Assembly (NCBI GenBank): GCA_944472155.2
Contig: OX235279.1
Span: 57,881,564 to 57,945,563, forward strand
DNA length: 64,000 nt
Reading direction: 5' to 3'
Source of the DNA: Trichobilharzia szidati
Lineage: Eukaryota > Platyhelminthes > Trematoda > Strigeidida > Schistosomatidae
Each line of letters opens with the position of its first letter. Position 1 is the stretch's first letter. The position numbers and the translations under genes were made by a program. Shown in pieces: positions 37,516 to 48,425 of this stretch. The notes beneath the pieces were generated by a model, which was not told where the DNA came from, did not search any database, and worked only from the letters and a program-made list of their open reading frames with translations.

Positions 37516-38140
37516 TTTGCCCGATATGTACCAAGTTATAACTTGTTAAGTTATAATACTTAATATTTCACCAATGTGTTTATTCCTAATCTAAACGATC
37601 AAGTTTCACCATAAATTCCAGCCACTGCCATTTGATTGGTTATCTGCAGTTTTTTCCTTAACGTTTTCGTAAACTGTATCGATCCGATACATCAACAGTA
37701 CGGGATTATCCGAAAAAATGTTTCCCATTTTTACAGTTTCTCACACATTCCATTGAACTTAGCATTATTCTCAGTATGTAGACTGCAACTAATTAATTTT
37801 AGGTAAATTAGTTTCAGAGTTATTATGCGAAGAAATACGAAACACCGTTTTAAGTGATCAGTTTATTACTATCAAATTTAAGATAACACATCCAGTTGCA
37901 AATATAAGTGACATCTGTGGTGACAAGTAACCAAGATTTCTGATTAGAAAGTGAACTTATGAAAAGTAGGCTTTGGTAACAGCTAATTATCACTACATAG
38001 ATTAGACTTCTGATCAGCTACAGACAGAGGACGTAGATGTGCTGTATTAGTACACTGAAATTCAACAGACATTTAATCTAAGATGCTTGATCTGGCTTAG
38101 TTCGATAACGTCACCGAATTTACCAGTTCATTAATATTCT
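37516..38140. other. No feature seen
   Basis: AT-rich spacer between two RTE fragments of opposite orientation. Confidence 0.4.
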
Positions 38141-38530
38141 CGATGGTCCTAAGCCTATTATTAAAATTAAAAAGAGGGAAAATCGAGAGTGCGCTTAGCC
38201 ACCCTATCCCAAAGAACCCATCACTCGCTTCAGAAAATTCACTGGACAGAAGAAATATAAAAACTGAAGTTATTCTTCGCTGGGAATGGAAAGACGAAAT
38301 GAATGGAGCTGGCAGAAGCCTTTGGGAAGGCAACCTACCGATAAGTCTTTCAGTGAAAGCCAAATAAAACATGGGAACATGGAATATCTGAGAATTCTTT
38401 AGATTAAGAATGTTGATCAGATTGTAGAGAAATGAGAAGTTATGGCATAAAAGTGCTAGGAATTTGTGACAGTAGTTGGAATGCAAGTGAACTTCCCAAA
38501 TAGTTACCTGGAGAGCTGACAGTTTATTCT
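38141..38530 (+). pseudogene. RTE LINE relic, 5' part
   Basis: Landmarks agagcctttgggaaggcaac style (here agaagcctttgggaaggcaa at about 38312), ctttcagtgaaagccaaata, gggaacatggaatatctgag and gtgctaggaatttgtgacag match the 5' part of the RTE sequence in the 7.8-9.3 kb palindrome (gaaagtctttgggaagccag ... ctgctcggaatctgcgagag). The reading frame is broken throughout. It lies on the opposite strand from the RT copy just to its left, so they are separate insertions or an inverted 5' end. Confidence 0.55.
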
Positions 38531-38561
38531 AGTGATCCAGATAACAATTACGAGCACATTC

Positions 38562-38755
38562 GGCATGTATACGAGCTTGCCTTGTAACCGAGAAGTCCTG
38601 GTTTCGAACCTCAGTGGGTGCGTACTACCGATGATCCCCAAACTAGAATGAAACGGCTGTCCAATACCCCCTGGTTTTCAATGGTTCTCTAACTGATATC
38701 AATCCGTGATCAACTCGAATAAACAAATTTAATCCTCAGAAACCAACTCTTGAAT
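38562..38755 (+). mobile_element. SINE-like family C, tRNA-like part and tail
   Basis: gtatacgagcttgccttgta and ctggtttcgaacctcagtgg (B-box region) followed by gatgatccccaaactagaat, ggttttcaatggttctctaa and tccgtgatcaactcgaataa, as in the 55.2-kb copy. The family's leading 130 bp is absent. Followed by a TA run (38756-38770). Confidence 0.82.
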
Positions 38756-38770
38756 ATATATATATATATC

Positions 38771-39984
38771 TTATATCGGATGGACATTATCTAACAAATT
38801 TTGTTGATGACAAGAGCTATCTTACCAATAATTGTTGCATGTACATTGCAGTGAGTGATTCCCTTTCAGTATTTTATTCAGTTAGTGAAGCAATCAGATT
38901 CCGTACAGTAAGCTGTGTCATCATTGATCATAATAGAGAAAACAGTAAATCAAACAAATCGAATACATTCATCCACATTTTTAAATATGATAATAGTTAC
39001 GAAACCAATAATTAAAAAAATAAAAATGAAAACAGAATTCGAAAAATAACTACTTTCTGTAAGTTGTATTTTAAGTTAAGCAAGTAAAAGCAGAAAATAG
39101 TTTATTATTATATGAAAGCACATGAATGATATTAATTCTCTGGTGAACTATTAAATAGTTAAGCATATTATATATGAAATTATAGCGTTGGACTTTATGT
39201 GAGATAGTTACTTTTGATCTCTTTCTATCATGGTTAATTATTTCAGACAGAATTAATCTTTAGGTTTATAAAATTCAGATGAGAAGCTTTGTCATAGCAA
39301 AAAAGAAGGAAAATATAAGCTGCAAACAGGTTGATAGAAAGCTTGAAGGCTTTAAACAGTCATGTTAATACACTTTTACTCTCTCTCTCTCTCTCCAACA
39401 ATTACCGAGTTTACTCATTTATAGATGAGTTTTCCACTAAATAGTTTAGATACTTTGTTCATTAAATTCATATCGATGGCAAAAAATGGCATATTTTCCT
39501 AACCCTGAATGCTTCCAGCTGGTAGAATTTCCCTACAAACTATTTCTGAATTTCTTCTCGAAATTAATCTCTAGCTAAAGCTTATTCTAATTTTGATAAT
39601 GCTTTGTTGTTGATAAAATGCTTATGTCGTAATATACTGCAAGTAAACATTTGTGTCTTGTGAGAACGACTACTGTAATTGGTTTCCGAATTTTTCATAA
39701 CCCGTTAAATCATAATTTCGTTACACAGTCATTTTCTTCATAAGCCAGTCATTCACAGAAAATCGTGACTCTTTATAATGCGAAATTTCTGTAAACCATA
39801 GAAAACTGTCAGCTTTCATTATTTGCACGGCATGACTAAACGAAAAGCATTAGTATTCACAAAGTGTTATCTTGTCTCTGCAATGCTATCTCCTCCATAT
39901 TGACTGGTAACCAGTATCATGTATCTAGTTGCTGATGTTGGAGTGGACTGAATTCTGACAGTGAAGTTTGCAATATGGCCATCA
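38771..39984. other. No feature; TC microsatellite
   Basis: (TC)n at about 39378-39396. The rest is AT-rich and featureless. Confidence 0.4.
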
Positions 39985-40345
39985 ATCTGGGTGACTCACC
40001 TTCGCGGTACACTCTGAATTGATATTGGATGATAGGAGACATTCATCAGGAATACGTGGATCCAGGTTCTGTGCTTTTCGGCATTTGTCAGCAAGACGTA
40101 TCTTTAATCTTGAAGAAACTGATCTCGCCTTTGCGACTCAAACTCGGGTCACTCTGTGCTACAGTCAGAGACGTTGCTACTGATCTATTTTGCCTTAGGT
40201 ACATAAGTTCCTTCAAGCTTGAGGATCCGCCTTGCTGATGAGTGCCAAAAAACATGATACCTAGGTCAAAGGCTTCTTGACAATTGCCTCCAACAATCTA
40301 AAAACAATTCAGAGTGCACCGTGATAGCAAGCCACCTGACATGAT
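39985..40345 (-). mobile_element. Sm-alpha-type SINE relic with hammerhead, inverted end copy on the right
   Basis: The minus strand shows a B-box-like gagtttgagtcgcaaagg (about 40125), the hammerhead segment (40055-40091), and the end caattcagagtgtaccgcga (about 40000-40022). On the right, 40304-40340 (+) reads caattcagagtgcaccgtga, the same end in opposite orientation with a few changes, so the stretch is bounded by inverted copies of one end. Either two Sm-alpha pieces met head to head or this is a small composite element. Confidence 0.5.
40055..40091 (-). ncRNA. Sm-alpha hammerhead relic with stem II deletion
   Basis: Minus strand: CTGACAA (40085-40091; good first box), GCCGAAAAGC with an intact GAAA (40076-40079), and the substrate strand CTGGATCCACG (40065-40055). 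About 7 bases of the 5' side of stem II are lost compared with the 30.1-kb copy, so stem II cannot form. Dead copy. Confidence 0.6.
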
Positions 40346-40358
40346 GGCTACATTGCAG

Positions 40359-40517
40359 ACCTGATGGATAGAATTCACCGTGCAGCAACATCAAAGACTG
40401 AAAGAATAACACTAACTGCTTCAGAGCAGCTGATAAGTGTATCAGTTACAGTCCTACAGGAGGTAAATCTTGAACTACCATCTAACATGCTGTCTACTGT
40501 ACTTGACGAGATTGTAG
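40359..40517 (+). CDS. Candidate internal exon (best of the window, still weak)
   Basis: Open between an acceptor (gctacattgcag) and a strong donor (attgtagGTGAGT). The only open frame spans all 159 bases: two bases, 52 codons, one base. It begins LMDRIHRAATSKTERITLTA and ends PSNMLSTVLDEIV. Composition is balanced, with regular hydrophobic spacing as in a helical protein segment, and unlike translated AT-rich noise. Phase 1 at both ends; the 31305-31461 candidate ends in phase 1, so they could join across an 8.9-kb intron containing the SINE and LINE copies between. I do not recognise a family. Confidence 0.32.
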
Positions 40518-42663
40518 GTGAGTGCTCTATATATGGTTTTCAAACTAGAAAACATTTCATTTAAGGGAACGAAGTTTATCAGTATTACATTCAAGGTAGT
40601 AATTGTGAATACGGTGATTTCTGATACATATCTAAGTAAACAGGCCTTGAAAAAAATAAGTGTAGTGAATTAAACTACAAACATCTTGGAAGGAATGTAA
40701 TTACTTTATTTACTTAATATACTGAGCATCTTGTCAGTTAACTTCAAGCGTATTTTCCTTGTATGTGATGTTCAATAACTCCATAAAACAACCTCTCTTA
40801 AAACATCAATACCTTATAACATTTTCAGAATACTTTTTGAAAAATAATGTTTAAAATTTCAGAATTTTAAGTTCAGATTTGCTTAGAAAATGTTACATTT
40901 AATGAGAAATTTTATAATTCACACAGTCTTAAGTGATGGCATAAAATTATGAGTCTAATCTGCAGTCATGTGAATTAAAGTGAGACAAAGCATTTTGCAA
41001 ATAACTTTTTTATGTAAATGTTGAAGGGTGTTCAATCCAAGAAGACATTTTAACAACAAGCAGTTGTTAAACATCTCTGTTCAAGAAGAATTAAAATAGG
41101 ATGTTATTAAATTTGTATGCATATGTATGTATATATTAAATAGTACTCATTTGAAAAGCATAGTAACCATTTAATTGCTCCTGATAACAATCTCAAGTTC
41201 AATGTATAAACATCGCCAAAAATTGCTCTGATCGTTTTTAAGATAGACGTAAATGCTAATTAATATTTATGGCTCATGATTTGACAGCAACGTCAAATCG
41301 TCTGCTTTCTATTAAAACGAACAATGTGGAGAATATAACAGTGAATATGAAGCCACTGAAAGTAATATGATTGAAATAGGCAACTATTTTCTGAAAATAA
41401 ATAAAATATGTTTTCCGCCAAATTTATTTCTTTTTCTCCATTTGATAATATTCTAAATTCAATGAATTACCGTTAAAAATAAATGAACGTCAAAATATTC
41501 ACAGAACTACGATACTTTTGAATAAAATCATTGAAAAGAATCATCTCTAAAGAGATTATTATTCCACACAATCTCTTGAGTTCTATACTTTATCTGAATA
41601 GAATAAATTCACTTCAGAAGCACAATCCCACATTGACAGTAATACTTTTCTTTGCCTACATGATGGATTTTATTTGTCCATACTTTTGAGTGAAACACTG
41701 CTTATATTTGATTGATTGAGAGGTAAGACCAAATGAGAATAGAAACAGTTTAATGCTGAATGATTTGAGCTAATGTAGCGCCAGCGTGCAATGACAGACA
41801 AGTTGTTCATTTATACCAGCTGTTTTGAAACTATCCATGTCAGCCACAAATGGTTAAGTTGTGTACAGTAAATACGAAATGTATCGTCTGAATTCCTCTT
41901 TGCCTTACTACAAAAATGAGAAATGGTATTTTAATTAAATTCGATGCAGAACCGAAGCATCTATTCAGAGGGCCCAATATAGGTTATTTAACTCAATCAG
42001 ACGAAATTAGCTGAAAATTTTAGGTATAAAAAACTAAACAAGAGATAGCTCTCTTAATTCAGTAACTGAGTGGATAAAATTCCACGTCTAAAACGTGAGA
42101 CGCTGTATCTTCATCCCAGTGAAAACGTCAACACCTACTGAAGAACAGTCATGTATTCCACTGTAAATCACTGTAAATAATCTGATTTAATCTATGTAAA
42201 TGACAGGTGATAAGTTCTCATATTGAAAACGAAAAAAGATATCAGTTAACTATTTTTTTTCAATGTAATATACAAATACAACAAAATAGGTGACAGAGTA
42301 TCTTGAAAATATCCCGTCTAAATCCACCAAAAATGTGTTGCACCCGTGTATGATAGAAACTATTCTAATTGAACATTGAAAATTTTGTAATCCCTTTGTA
42401 CTCACTTGCTTAAAACAAAGAAATTATTTAATATCAAATTTTAACTTTGCCTCAAATGAATATTTTTTGGTTCTATATCCCCCACTGATAAAAAGCTTAT
42501 AGGAACTAGCTCAAATTGTAAGAGTATAAAGAGTTATTAGCTCCTGATCATACTGAAAAATAAAGATTTTCACGAACAGCCAACTACCGATTGCACTATT
42601 CAAGATATCACTGTTTTATCTGATTTATAAGGAAGTGAAATCTCATCACTATCAGGGTTCGAA
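40518..42663. other. No recognised element
   Basis: AT-rich. Around 42055-42130 (+), cagtaactgagtggataaaa followed by tatcttcatcccagtgaaaa might be a very old tRNA-derived head; too weak to call. Nothing else seen. Confidence 0.35.
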
Positions 42664-42773
42664 TCATTATCTGTTAATCATATTTTATTTTTGTAAAAAC
42701 AGCTCCCAATCCATCTCCATTTTTTCAAAAATATCTCATGGACAATAGGTTCTCGGTTAATTCTCTGTCGGAG
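42664..42773 (-). pseudogene. RTE LINE relic, left piece, split by the LTR element
   Basis: The words ccaatccatctccattttt and caataggttctcggttaatt match ccaatccatctccatttctt and caatcggttcctggttggtt in the RTE copy at 36.03-36.09 kb. The relic resumes at 47877 with ttttttgtcgttaatcactt, matching tgctgctgatcttttctggc there. GGAG at 42770-42773 is the left target duplication of the LTR element. Confidence 0.7.
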
Positions 42774-43060
42774 TGTTGTGGTGCTCTATTTGACCAAACT
42801 AGCGTACACGTATATCCTAGTACTTCTTCGCGTTTATAATTGTGTCCTAACGTTGTGATTACTCGACATCCACAACGTAAATCAAAAGGCACTTGCGAAG
42901 GAATACGATCGTGTATTATCGCAGTAATCAAAATTCAAAAGTTGAGCGAGTACAAAAGTATCAATTGTTAACACGCAATCTTTAGAGTGATAAACAAATC
43001 AAAGTCCAATTACATAGTGAAAGTATACTACGATGATGAGTAATAAAATGGGTCACTACA
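42774..43060 (-). repeat. 3' LTR
   Basis: 287 bp. Plus-strand ends TGTTGTGGTG and GGTCACTACA, thus TG...CA on the element's strand. Retains the 14 bp (with actagcgtacac) missing from the 5' LTR. Confidence 0.95.
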
Positions 43061-43064
43061 ATAG

Positions 43065-43071
43065 CCCCTCC
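43065..43071 (-). other. Polypurine tract
   Basis: GGAGGGG on the minus strand, 4 bp before the 3' LTR; primes plus-strand DNA synthesis in LTR elements. Confidence 0.7.
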
Positions 43072-43393
43072 GTAGAATGCAGGTAAATGAAGTTTACCTG
43101 TATTCGGATTGTTATTGTAAATTATAAAGACACAAAAAATATATAAGAGTTTTGGTATGAGAATCGAATTGAGGATTTTAAGTTTTCTGAGGTTCACTAA
43201 TATAACTGTATATATTCGAAAATGTTAACAACTTTGAAACGAACCAAAATGTTGAGAAAGTTGTGCATAATGTAACAATAAAACCAGAAAAATTCTTAGA
43301 ATAATAATGAGGTTGTTATTGTAAAGAGTTACAGAATAGATTTATATCTTACATTCAGTTAATAGTACAGTAATAAGGAAGTATGGAAACGAA

Positions 43394-45140
43394 TTAGAAA
43401 TAAATTGTCCGTACAAATCTTTGTGGCCAATGTACTCGTCTGTCTGATCTTGTGATTCTTTCTGTTTTGTTAGCCGGAATATTATCAGATTTTGAATCTT
43501 CAGAGCAGGACTCATTTTGTGGCTGAACTTTAGGCGATGTTGATTTTGGGAAACATTCAGTCACCTCTATTTCCATGAAAGCTGGTTTTACGCGATCGAT
43601 GCGTACATTCTCGTGTTTTCCTCCACGTTCGACAGTGATGATTTTGCTTGTTCTGCTTATTACTTTAAATGGTCCGTCATAAGGTGGTTGAAGTGGTTTC
43701 CTTACATCGTCATGTCGTATGAAAACATGAGTGGAATCGTCTAGTTTTTGAGGCATCTATGCTTGGTTGAGCTGATGTCACGGCGGATGACATCTTAAAA
43801 GGCTCATATGTTGTCTCAGTTGTTGTGCAAAAGTAGTTTCGTCAGCTGGAACTTCAGTGGCTGGGTTGAAATATTCTCCAGTCAGTCGTAAAGTAGTTCC
43901 ATAAACTAATTCTGCTGGACAACATTCGATATCTTGTTTCATTGTCGAATGTATTCCAAGAAGTACAAGAGGTAATTTATCGCTCCACTTATCATCATCC
44001 TTCACTGCCATCAATGATACTTTCAGTTGACGATGAAATCTCTCTACTAAGCCGTTTGAACTGGGATGATAAGCAGTAGTACGTATACGCTTGATTCCCA
44101 GTAGTTCTGTGAGTTGTTGGAATAAATGGCTTTCGAATTGGGCACCCCTGTCTGTAGTAATAATGCTGGGCACTCCGAAGTTGGAAATCCAATTTTGTAT
44201 AATGCTCTTTGCAACAGTTTCGGCAGCAATATCAGGTAAGGGACTAGCTACTGGTCATTTCGTAAATCTGTCAATACACGTTAAGATATAAGCAAAGCCA
44301 TTAGATGGTGGTAACGGTCCAACGATGTCAATGTGTATGTGTTGGAACCTACCATCAGCTTCTGGAAACTGGCCATTAGGTGAGACTGTATGTCGTTGTA
44401 CTTTTGAATTTTGGCAGGCTAAACATGCTCTGGTCCACTGTTTAATCTCACGATTCATATTCGGCCATATATATCGGTCACTTATCAGTTTAACTGTTGC
44501 TCGGATGCCAGGGTGAGAAATGCCATGTATTTTGGAAAAAACTGATCTTCGCATTTCTAGTGGGAGAAAAAGACGCGGTTTACCTTTGGAAACACCACAC
44601 GCAATAGTTAGCCTTCCATCAAGCATAACATCTTGCAAACGTGAAGAAGTACTCGTGCTATTTTTTAGTCTTTTCAGATCCTCGTCCTTAGTTTCCGGTT
44701 TGGCCATATTTTTAAGATCAAACTGGTCGTTTTCTAAGGTACTTGTATGAATGCGGGACAACGCATCTGCAACCTCGTTTTTATGTCCTTTTATGAATCT
44801 AATATCTGAAGTGAACTGAGAAATGAACTCGAGGTGTCGGAGCTCTTGGCGAGTACTTGTCGTGCTTTGCATTCACGGCCTTGGTCAAAGGTCTGTGGTC
44901 TGTGCAGATGGTAAACGGTATTCCTTCGACCATATGACGAAAATGTTTAATAGCAACATAGACTGCTAGTAATTCTCTACTGAATGCACTATATCTTGAT
45001 TGAGTGGCGTCTAGACGTTTGGAGAAAAAGGAGAGAGTCTGCCATTTTCCAGCAGAAAATTGTTGAAGAACTGCGCCGACGGCGACGTCTGATGCATCTG
45101 TCATAATAGCTATAGGAGCGTTGACGTCGCGACGTACTAG
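43394..45140 (-). pseudogene. pol: pol, RNase H and integrase part (broken)
   Basis: Continues pol after the TGA at 45141-45143, in the same frame. RNase H: IMTDASDVAVGAVLQQF (first catalytic Asp), then TICTDHRPL; a one-base frameshift near 44850 follows, and the next frame gives HLEFISQFTSDIRFIKGH and EVADALSRI. Integrase: zinc finger with HGISHPGIRATVK and CLACQNSKVQRH, the core starting HIDIVGPLPPSNGF, a TGA at 44255-44257, then [12 protein letters not shown] and [14 protein letters not shown] (DDE residues). TGA at 43778-43780 and TAG at 43757-43759 break the C-terminal part, which ends with a GPY/F-like PPYDGPFKVI before the stop at 43394. In all, three stops and a frameshift here. Confidence 0.93.
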
Positions 45141-46598
45141 TCAAGTTTCTGGGCTTAGAGTTTGTTTCAGCTTTTCAAATGCTTCGATTGCTGAAGTACT
45201 CATGTGCAGCGATTTTGCGTGACCTTTCAGTAAATCTGTCAGAGTTTGGGCCAGCTGTGTACAGTGAGGAATGAAACGGTGATAAAAATTGACGAGACCA
45301 AGAAATCGGCGTAAATTTTTGAAGGAATCTGGAATGGGGTATTCTTTTATGACTTGCAGCTGTTCTGCTATCGGTCGAATGCCTTGATTGTCTACCTGAT
45401 GTCCCAAAACTTTTATAGTTTTCTTACCGAATTCACATTTACTTGGTTTAATGACAATCCCATATTCGGCTAAACGTTTAAAGAGTGTTTCTAAGTGATG
45501 TTGGTGCTCCTCAGGCGATTTACTTGCGACCAATATATCATCGATATAGGCGTAAGTGAATGTGAGGCCGTGCAAGACCTGGTCAATGAATCTCTGAAAT
45601 GTTTGCGCTGCGTTAGTCAAGCCAAATGGCAGACAGACGAACTCGAATAAGCCAAAAGGAGTGGTTACCGCCGTTTTGGGGATGTCCTTGGGTTCGACAG
45701 GTATATGGTAGTATGCACGAACGAGGTCAATTTTGGAAAATATCTGAGCACCTGCCATGTTATGAAAAAAATCGTGGATGTGCGGAATTGGGTATCTATA
45801 TGCTATCGTCTGCTTATTTAAAGCTCGGTAATCTCCACATGGTCGTATCTCTGTTGAGTTTTTCTTTGGTACCATATGCAGTGGTGATGACCATGGGCTG
45901 TTTGACGGTCGTATTATTCCTAGATCCAATAATCTATTGAACTCTGCTTTTGCTATTTGCATTTTAGCTGGATCTAAACGACGGGGTTTTGCTGAGACCG
46001 GTGGACCTTTAGTTACAATATGGTGTGTTACATTGTGTTTGAGATAGGTTATGGAGTAATCGCTCTGTGTCAGTTCAGGAAATTTCTTTAGCAAAATACC
46101 GTACGTGGACAATTGATCTGCTGTAGCTACCATCAAGCGGATACTCTCGACATATGTGGAGATGCCTGAAATCGATAGTTTACGACCGTTATTTATCAAT
46201 CTGTGGTAACTAGAGTCGACTAGCAATTCGTAGTGTTGAAGAAAATCTATTCCAATGATAGGAAAGGTTATATCGGAGATTACGAATTCCCACTCAAATG
46301 CTGTACTGCAACCAAAATTAAGTTTTTGTCTCCGAGTTCCAAGAGTTTTTATGGTAGAATTGTTCGCAGCCTTGAGAACTAATGCTGGGTTTGGTCGTAA
46401 GCGTTCGCTGGGTGTTGGGGGAACTACACTAATTTCTGCACCGGTATCTACCAGGAATTGTGCCCCCGTTATTTTGTCTGTCACCCTGAATAGATGGCTG
46501 TGGGACGGGTGTTGGCCAGTGACTGCAGTCATCACCGACCGCCGGCCTTTTCGTTTCTCGACGCCACAGGTTGTTGGAAAGCACATGGCTGTGTGCAC
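45141..46598 (-). pseudogene. pol: pol, protease and reverse transcriptase part
   Basis: An intact stretch of 485 codons that overlaps the end of gag by 67 bases in another frame, so Pol would need ribosomal frameshifting or a similar device. Aspartic protease: [12 protein letters not shown] with DTG at residues 51-53. [22 protein letters not shown] (226-245), [12 protein letters not shown] with catalytic Asp291, [17 protein letters not shown], and YIDD at 351-354, then the connection [15 protein letters not shown]. It makes cDNA from the element's RNA in a virus-like particle. A TGA at 45141 cuts it off from RNase H and integrase, so only this part could be made. Confidence 0.95.
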
Positions 46599-47344
46599 CG
46601 TTTAGCGTGTACACTAAATTTGCGATGATACCAGCATATAGTCTGTTGTAAGCTATATTTACGCATATTGCGTGAGTGGCTACGCTGTCTTCTGTATGTT
46701 GTAATAGGTTGTCTATTAACCCTCATTGTCATTAATTGCTCTGTCAGAACGTCTATTTTATGTTCTAAGGCTTCTATGCGTTCGTTTGACGATTTGTCGA
46801 CTACAGATGTTACTTGTGGCGACATCCGTTCATACATTCTGTCAGCGATTTCTGCCAACTTTTCAATATCTATGTCTTCATCTCCAAATGTTAATACTTG
46901 CTGAATGTAGTGGGGTAATCGCCTTAGCCACAATTGATAAAAAAACCTGGTGTCTATCTTCCGATCTCCTAAAATGTTACACATATGGCTTTTGAGTTGA
47001 GAAGGTGTTCTATCATCCAGGCTAACATTGCTGAGTAGCTGATCGATAGCTTTCTGATCTGATAATGAAGCAACCTTAATAACCTTCTGCTTTAAAACAT
47101 CGTAGGGAGTTTCTGGATCTGGATTTATGAGCGTCTTCCGTACTTGCTCTGCTATATCGTCAGGTAAGACGGAGCTTGCATAGCCAAATTTTGTAGACTG
47201 AGCAGTGATGTGGTTAGCTAGGAAGTAGTGTTCTAGGCGAGTGAACCACAAATATGGATCATTAGGTTTAAAAGGTGGTATGTCTATGGTAACTGCAGTC
47301 ACAGACCTTGTACTTAAAGTGTCGTTATCAGTATTAAATGACAT
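46532..47344 (-). CDS. gag: gag, capsid/nucleocapsid protein
   Basis: 270 codons, open. The start at 47344 ([10 protein letters not shown]) was chosen over the upstream ATG at 47497, since the 51 extra residues are a hydrophobic translation of leader DNA, while [19 protein letters not shown] is the typical Gag start in this clade. The capsid region ([35 protein letters not shown]) is followed by a basic stretch ([15 protein letters not shown]) and the single knuckle CWYH...C...C, fitting CX2HX9CX3C. It packages the element's RNA. Overlaps pol. No stop interrupts it. Confidence 0.92.
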   Translation of the reverse strand: MSFNTDNDTLSTRSVTAVTIDIPPFKPNDPYLWFTRLEHYFLANHITAQSTKFGYASSVLPDDIAEQVRKTLINPDPETPYDVLKQKVIKVASLSDQKAIDQLLSNVSLDDRTPSQLKSHMCNILGDRKIDTRFFYQLWLRRLPHYIQQVLTFGDEDIDIEKLAEIADRMYERMSPQVTSVVDKSSNERIEALEHKIDVLTEQLMTMRVNRQPITTYRRQRSHSRNMRKYSLQQTICWYHRKFSVHAKRCTQPCAFQQPVASRNEKAGGR

Positions 47345-47583
47345 TACAAAAGTACAGAAAATAATATATACAGGTGATAGCAAAATTACAAAAAGTGAGC
47401 ACAAACAGAACAGAATATGGATAAGTTCAAAAACGTCCAAAAATGGTCTGCTTACCGGAGGTACTTTTAGCAAAAATATCAATGAATATATATCCAAATG
47501 TTATGCAGTTATAAAAGATAATACGATAGCAATGATGATTAAATCCACTGTGTGAATACTTCGAAATGATGTAGTCGATCATA

Positions 47584-47601
47584 GCTATGTCGGGCTCACC
47601 A
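47584..47601 (-). other. Primer binding site, tRNA-Trp-like
   Basis: TGGTGAGCCCGACATAGC on the minus strand, 2 bp after the 5' LTR. Its complement ends GTCGGGCTCACCA, one base from the 3' end of animal tRNA-Trp (GTCGGGGTCACCA), as known for the CsRn1 clade. Confidence 0.75.
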
Positions 47602-47603
47602 AT

Positions 47604-47876
47604 TGTTGTGTTGCTCTATTTCGACGTATATCCTAGTACTTCTTCGCGTTTATAATTGTGTCCTGACGTTGTGATTACTCGACATCCACAACGTTATTCA
47701 AAAGGCATTTGCGAAGGAATACGATCGTGTATTATCGCAGTAATCAAAATTCAAAAATTGAGCGAGTACAAAAGTATCAATTGTTAACACGCAATCTTTA
47801 GAGTGATAAACAAATCAAAGTCCAATTACATAGTGAAAGTATACTACGATGATGAGCAATAAAATGGGTCACTACA
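47604..47876 (-). repeat. 5' LTR
   Basis: 273 bp, matches the 3' LTR except for about eight substitutions and a 14-bp deletion near the R/U5 side. A TATA-like aattataaacgcg lies within it. Would drive transcription of gag-pol. Confidence 0.95.
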
Positions 47877-48425
47877 GGAGTTTTTTGTCGTTAATCACTT
47901 CCGCCCATATTGTCCTCAGTATCGTGCGAAGGCAGCTATTGACAAAAGTCTACTACCTACTGGAATGGCTTTCAGTGACGCACATGCCAAGTATCTGAAT
48001 CATGGAGACCTGACTTAACAATACTACTGAAAATCCAAATCTTTTTCCTCGTACTGAGTGCAGCAGATTCCCACATTGATTTCAGAGTAATGAAGGTCTG
48101 TCTCGCTCTTCCTGTTTTGGGTTTGACATTCTTCTATGTGACGCATGTAGCTGAAATGATTCTGTTCGTATTAGGTAAATGAAAGAGTTGACTTCCTTCA
48201 AATATCAGTCATTGGTGGTGACCAGTGCTTATTGTTGTTGGTAAGGCGCCTTCATCACCTTTGTCTTCTTTTTGTTCACTTGAAGTTCTGTTTTCTCCGC
48301 TTCATCTTCCGGTTTGTTTGTTTTCGCCGGTGGGTATTCGAGTTTGTATGACATTAGACAAAGACGATCCGCGAAGTCCAGATCTTCCAGATTCTTTTAG
48401 TTAGCGTAAGTAAACCTGTTTTCTC
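47877..48425 (-). pseudogene. RTE LINE relic, right piece
   Basis: Begins with the right GGAG duplication. Then catattgtcctcagtatcg, attgatttcagagtaatgaa, acttccttcaaatatcagtc, ccttcatcacctttgtcttc, tgttcacttgaagttctgtt and cgatccgcgaagtccagatc follow the order of the RTE copy between about 36.12 and 36.62 kb (its atcatcggcgaattccagatc holds the FADD codons). Many stops. With 42664-42773 it forms one relic of some 660 bp that the LTR element entered. Confidence 0.78.

Larger units (their letters stand above)
42774..47876 (-). mobile_element. CsRn1-clade Gypsy LTR retrotransposon, near complete but broken
   Basis: A 5103-bp element on the minus strand with both LTRs, primer site, gag, pol and polypurine tract, flanked by the exact 4-bp duplication GGAG (42770-42773 and 47877-47880). 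Clade evidence: the Gag knuckle CX2HX9CX3C (not the usual CCHC), a primer site resembling the tRNA-Trp 3' end, and a pol order PR-RT-RH-IN with YIDD. In schistosomes this clade includes Boudicca and relatives; the exact family cannot be named without a search. The two LTRs differ at about eight positions by eye over some 273 aligned bases plus a 14-bp deletion, so insertion is not very recent. It sits inside an older RTE relic. Confidence 0.95.

Noticed and set aside
40232..40241. CTGATGAG on the plus strand as a hammerhead core
   Set aside because: No stem II and no GAAA follow at a fitting distance; it is chance beside the true relic on the other strand.
44091..44291. Plus-strand open frames opposite pol and gag (also 45626-45940, 46255-46605 and 47241-47555)
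   Set aside because: Antisense shadows of the LTR element's genes.
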